DNA of 64,000 bases from Macrophomina tecta. Its lineage: Eukaryota; Ascomycota; Dothideomycetes; Botryosphaeriales; Botryosphaeriaceae. The stretch spans positions 1,426,001-1,490,000 of the forward strand of contig JAKSGN010000033.1 of the NCBI GenBank assembly GCA_024180945.1. The letters are read 5' to 3'. The position numbers were made by a program, and so were the translations under genes. The notes beneath the pieces were generated by a model that ran no database searches, was not told the origin of the DNA, and saw only the letters and a program-made list of their open reading frames with translations. Shown here piece after piece: positions 63,045 through 64,000 of the stretch; positions within the stretch are counted from its first letter, which is position 1; every line of letters begins with the position of its first letter.

Positions 63045-64000
63045 ATGGGCTTCCGCCCGTCGTTGCTCAGGTCCCGGCTGCCCATTCGTTTGGTCGCTTC
63101 GGCATGTCTCGCGCAGCTCTCCCACCTGCGCACGGTGCAGATGCGCTCCGTCGCGTCAAGCTTGCGCACGCGACTCGCGCCGACACCCGCTTTCCGGCCA
63201 TCCTGCCGCCCCAGCCTGTTTGCGAGAGGCAAGAAGACAACCACCCTGGCCGCCAAGGACCTGCCGCAGGGCCTGATTGGCGGCCCGCCGTTGGAAGACC
63301 TGGGTGAGGATGCCGGCCCTGCATATCCAACTCTTTTGCAGCAGGTCCGGAATAACATGCGGAAATTCGACCATTGCGTGCTCCTGACCCGAGTTGGCAA
63401 TTTCTACGAGGTCTGCCTCGAGACGGAGTGCCGATGTGGCATACTAACGGCGAAGATAGATGTATTTCGAGCATGCCGAGGAATACGGCCCCCTCTTGAA
63501 TCTCAAGGTCTCGTTGCGAAGGTCGAGACCCGGTCTTGGTCCTGTGCCTATGGTCGGTCTGTGTCCAATCGATGCTGCTTTCTCCTTCTCATGTCTTTGG
63601 CAGGCCGGCTTTCCTTACTTTCAGCTCGATCGCTTTCTGAAAATCCTGGTCCAGGATCTAAACAAGTACGTGGCAATCAGCGACGAGGTCCGAAATGATC
63701 CTTCCTCCAAGCTCAAATCCGGTGGCCTGCTGTTTGACCGCAAGGTTTCCCGCATCATCACCCCGGGTACTTTGGTCGATGAGAAGTTTATCGATCCTTG
63801 GGAGAACAACTACTGTCTTGCTATCCACGTCGTGCCCGCCAGTGCTTCTGACTATGCGTCGGACAAGGTGGACGCCCAGTCCGCAGATATCGGTCTTGCA
63901 TGGTTGGACATGTCCAGTGGCGAGTTCTCCACCCAGAGCACCACCATCACTGGCCTCTCCTCAGCTCTGGCCCTCATCAGACCCCGTGAGGTCGTTCTGC
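63045..64000 (+). CDS. MSH1: Mitochondrial DNA mismatch repair protein MSH1 (5' part, cut by window end)
   Basis: Exons 63045-63410, 63460-63552 and 63604 to beyond 64000. The N-terminus is Arg/Ser-rich without acidic residues (MGFRPSLLRSRLPIRLVASA), a mitochondrial targeting sequence. The MutS domain I follows: YPTLLQQVRNNMRKFDHCVL, LTRVGNFYE, then MYFEHAEEYGPLLNLK and VPMAGFPYFQLDRFLKILVQ across two introns, and the domain II start (YCLAIHVVPAS, IGLAWLDMSSGEFSTQ). MutS homologs bind mismatches as dimers and use ATP; MSH1 protects mitochondrial DNA. Both introns have weak GTC donors (GTCTGC, GTCGGT). An upstream in-frame GTG/ATG at 62910 exists but lacks targeting character. The ATPase part lies outside the window. 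Confidence 0.93.

Noticed and set aside
1..64000. tRNA genes and CRISPR arrays
   Set aside because: No sequence with paired A/B boxes and a cloverleaf was recognised (GGTTCGAGGACC near 38447 lacks the rest); tandem repeats seen are coding WD40 or MITE arms, not spacer arrays.

Overview
The window looks like chromosomal DNA of a filamentous ascomycete (Pezizomycotina). The signs are many 41-134-nt introns with GT/AG ends and CTRAC-type branch points, HET-domain and NACHT-type allorecognition genes, a DUF3435 tyrosine recombinase, a dispersed 5S rRNA sequence, and Copia, Fot1/pogo and Tc1/mariner elements carrying RIP-like nonsense changes. Species cannot be told from the sequence.

Layout. 0-9 kb: accessory single genes: a pseudokinase, a frameshifted coiled-coil gene, a HET-domain gene, a C2H2 zinc-finger remnant and an ankyrin protein ending in a DYW-like deaminase domain. 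9-19 kb: two 153-bp fold-back elements, an internally deleted LINE, a secretory-pathway membrane protein, a large GT90 glycosyltransferase gene with four exons, and a second LINE relic. 19-28.7 kb: a dense transposon pile: a Tc1/mariner copy split by a 116-bp MITE-like insertion, an intact Fot1/pogo element, a truncated second mariner copy, and two stop-riddled Tc1-like copies, with one F-box/DUF7730-like gene between them. 28.8-33.8 kb: a complete 5,021-bp Copia retrotransposon with 138-bp LTRs and a GTTAT target duplication.

34-55.5 kb: a NACHT-ankyrin NLR-like gene, a HET-NACHT-WD40 gene with six near-identical 126-bp WD40 units, an unrecognised 692-aa protein, a small cell-surface protein, a GT32 glycosyltransferase, two small unknown proteins, a chromodomain protein, and a five-exon DUF3435 gene of the kind that acts as 'captain' of Starship giant transposons. 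This gene starts about 400 bp from a 5S rRNA gene that lacks its first ~25 nt and is transcribed away from it. That is the geometry expected at the captain end of a Starship inserted in 5S rDNA, so the accessory DNA to the left may be its cargo (inference; the other end was not found).

55.6-64 kb: right of the junction the DNA is host-like: a decayed FAD monooxygenase, an SGNH/GDSL hydrolase with a GC-AG intron, a damaged secreted-protein gene, and two core genes transcribed divergently, uroporphyrinogen decarboxylase and mitochondrial MutS homolog MSH1 (cut by the window end).
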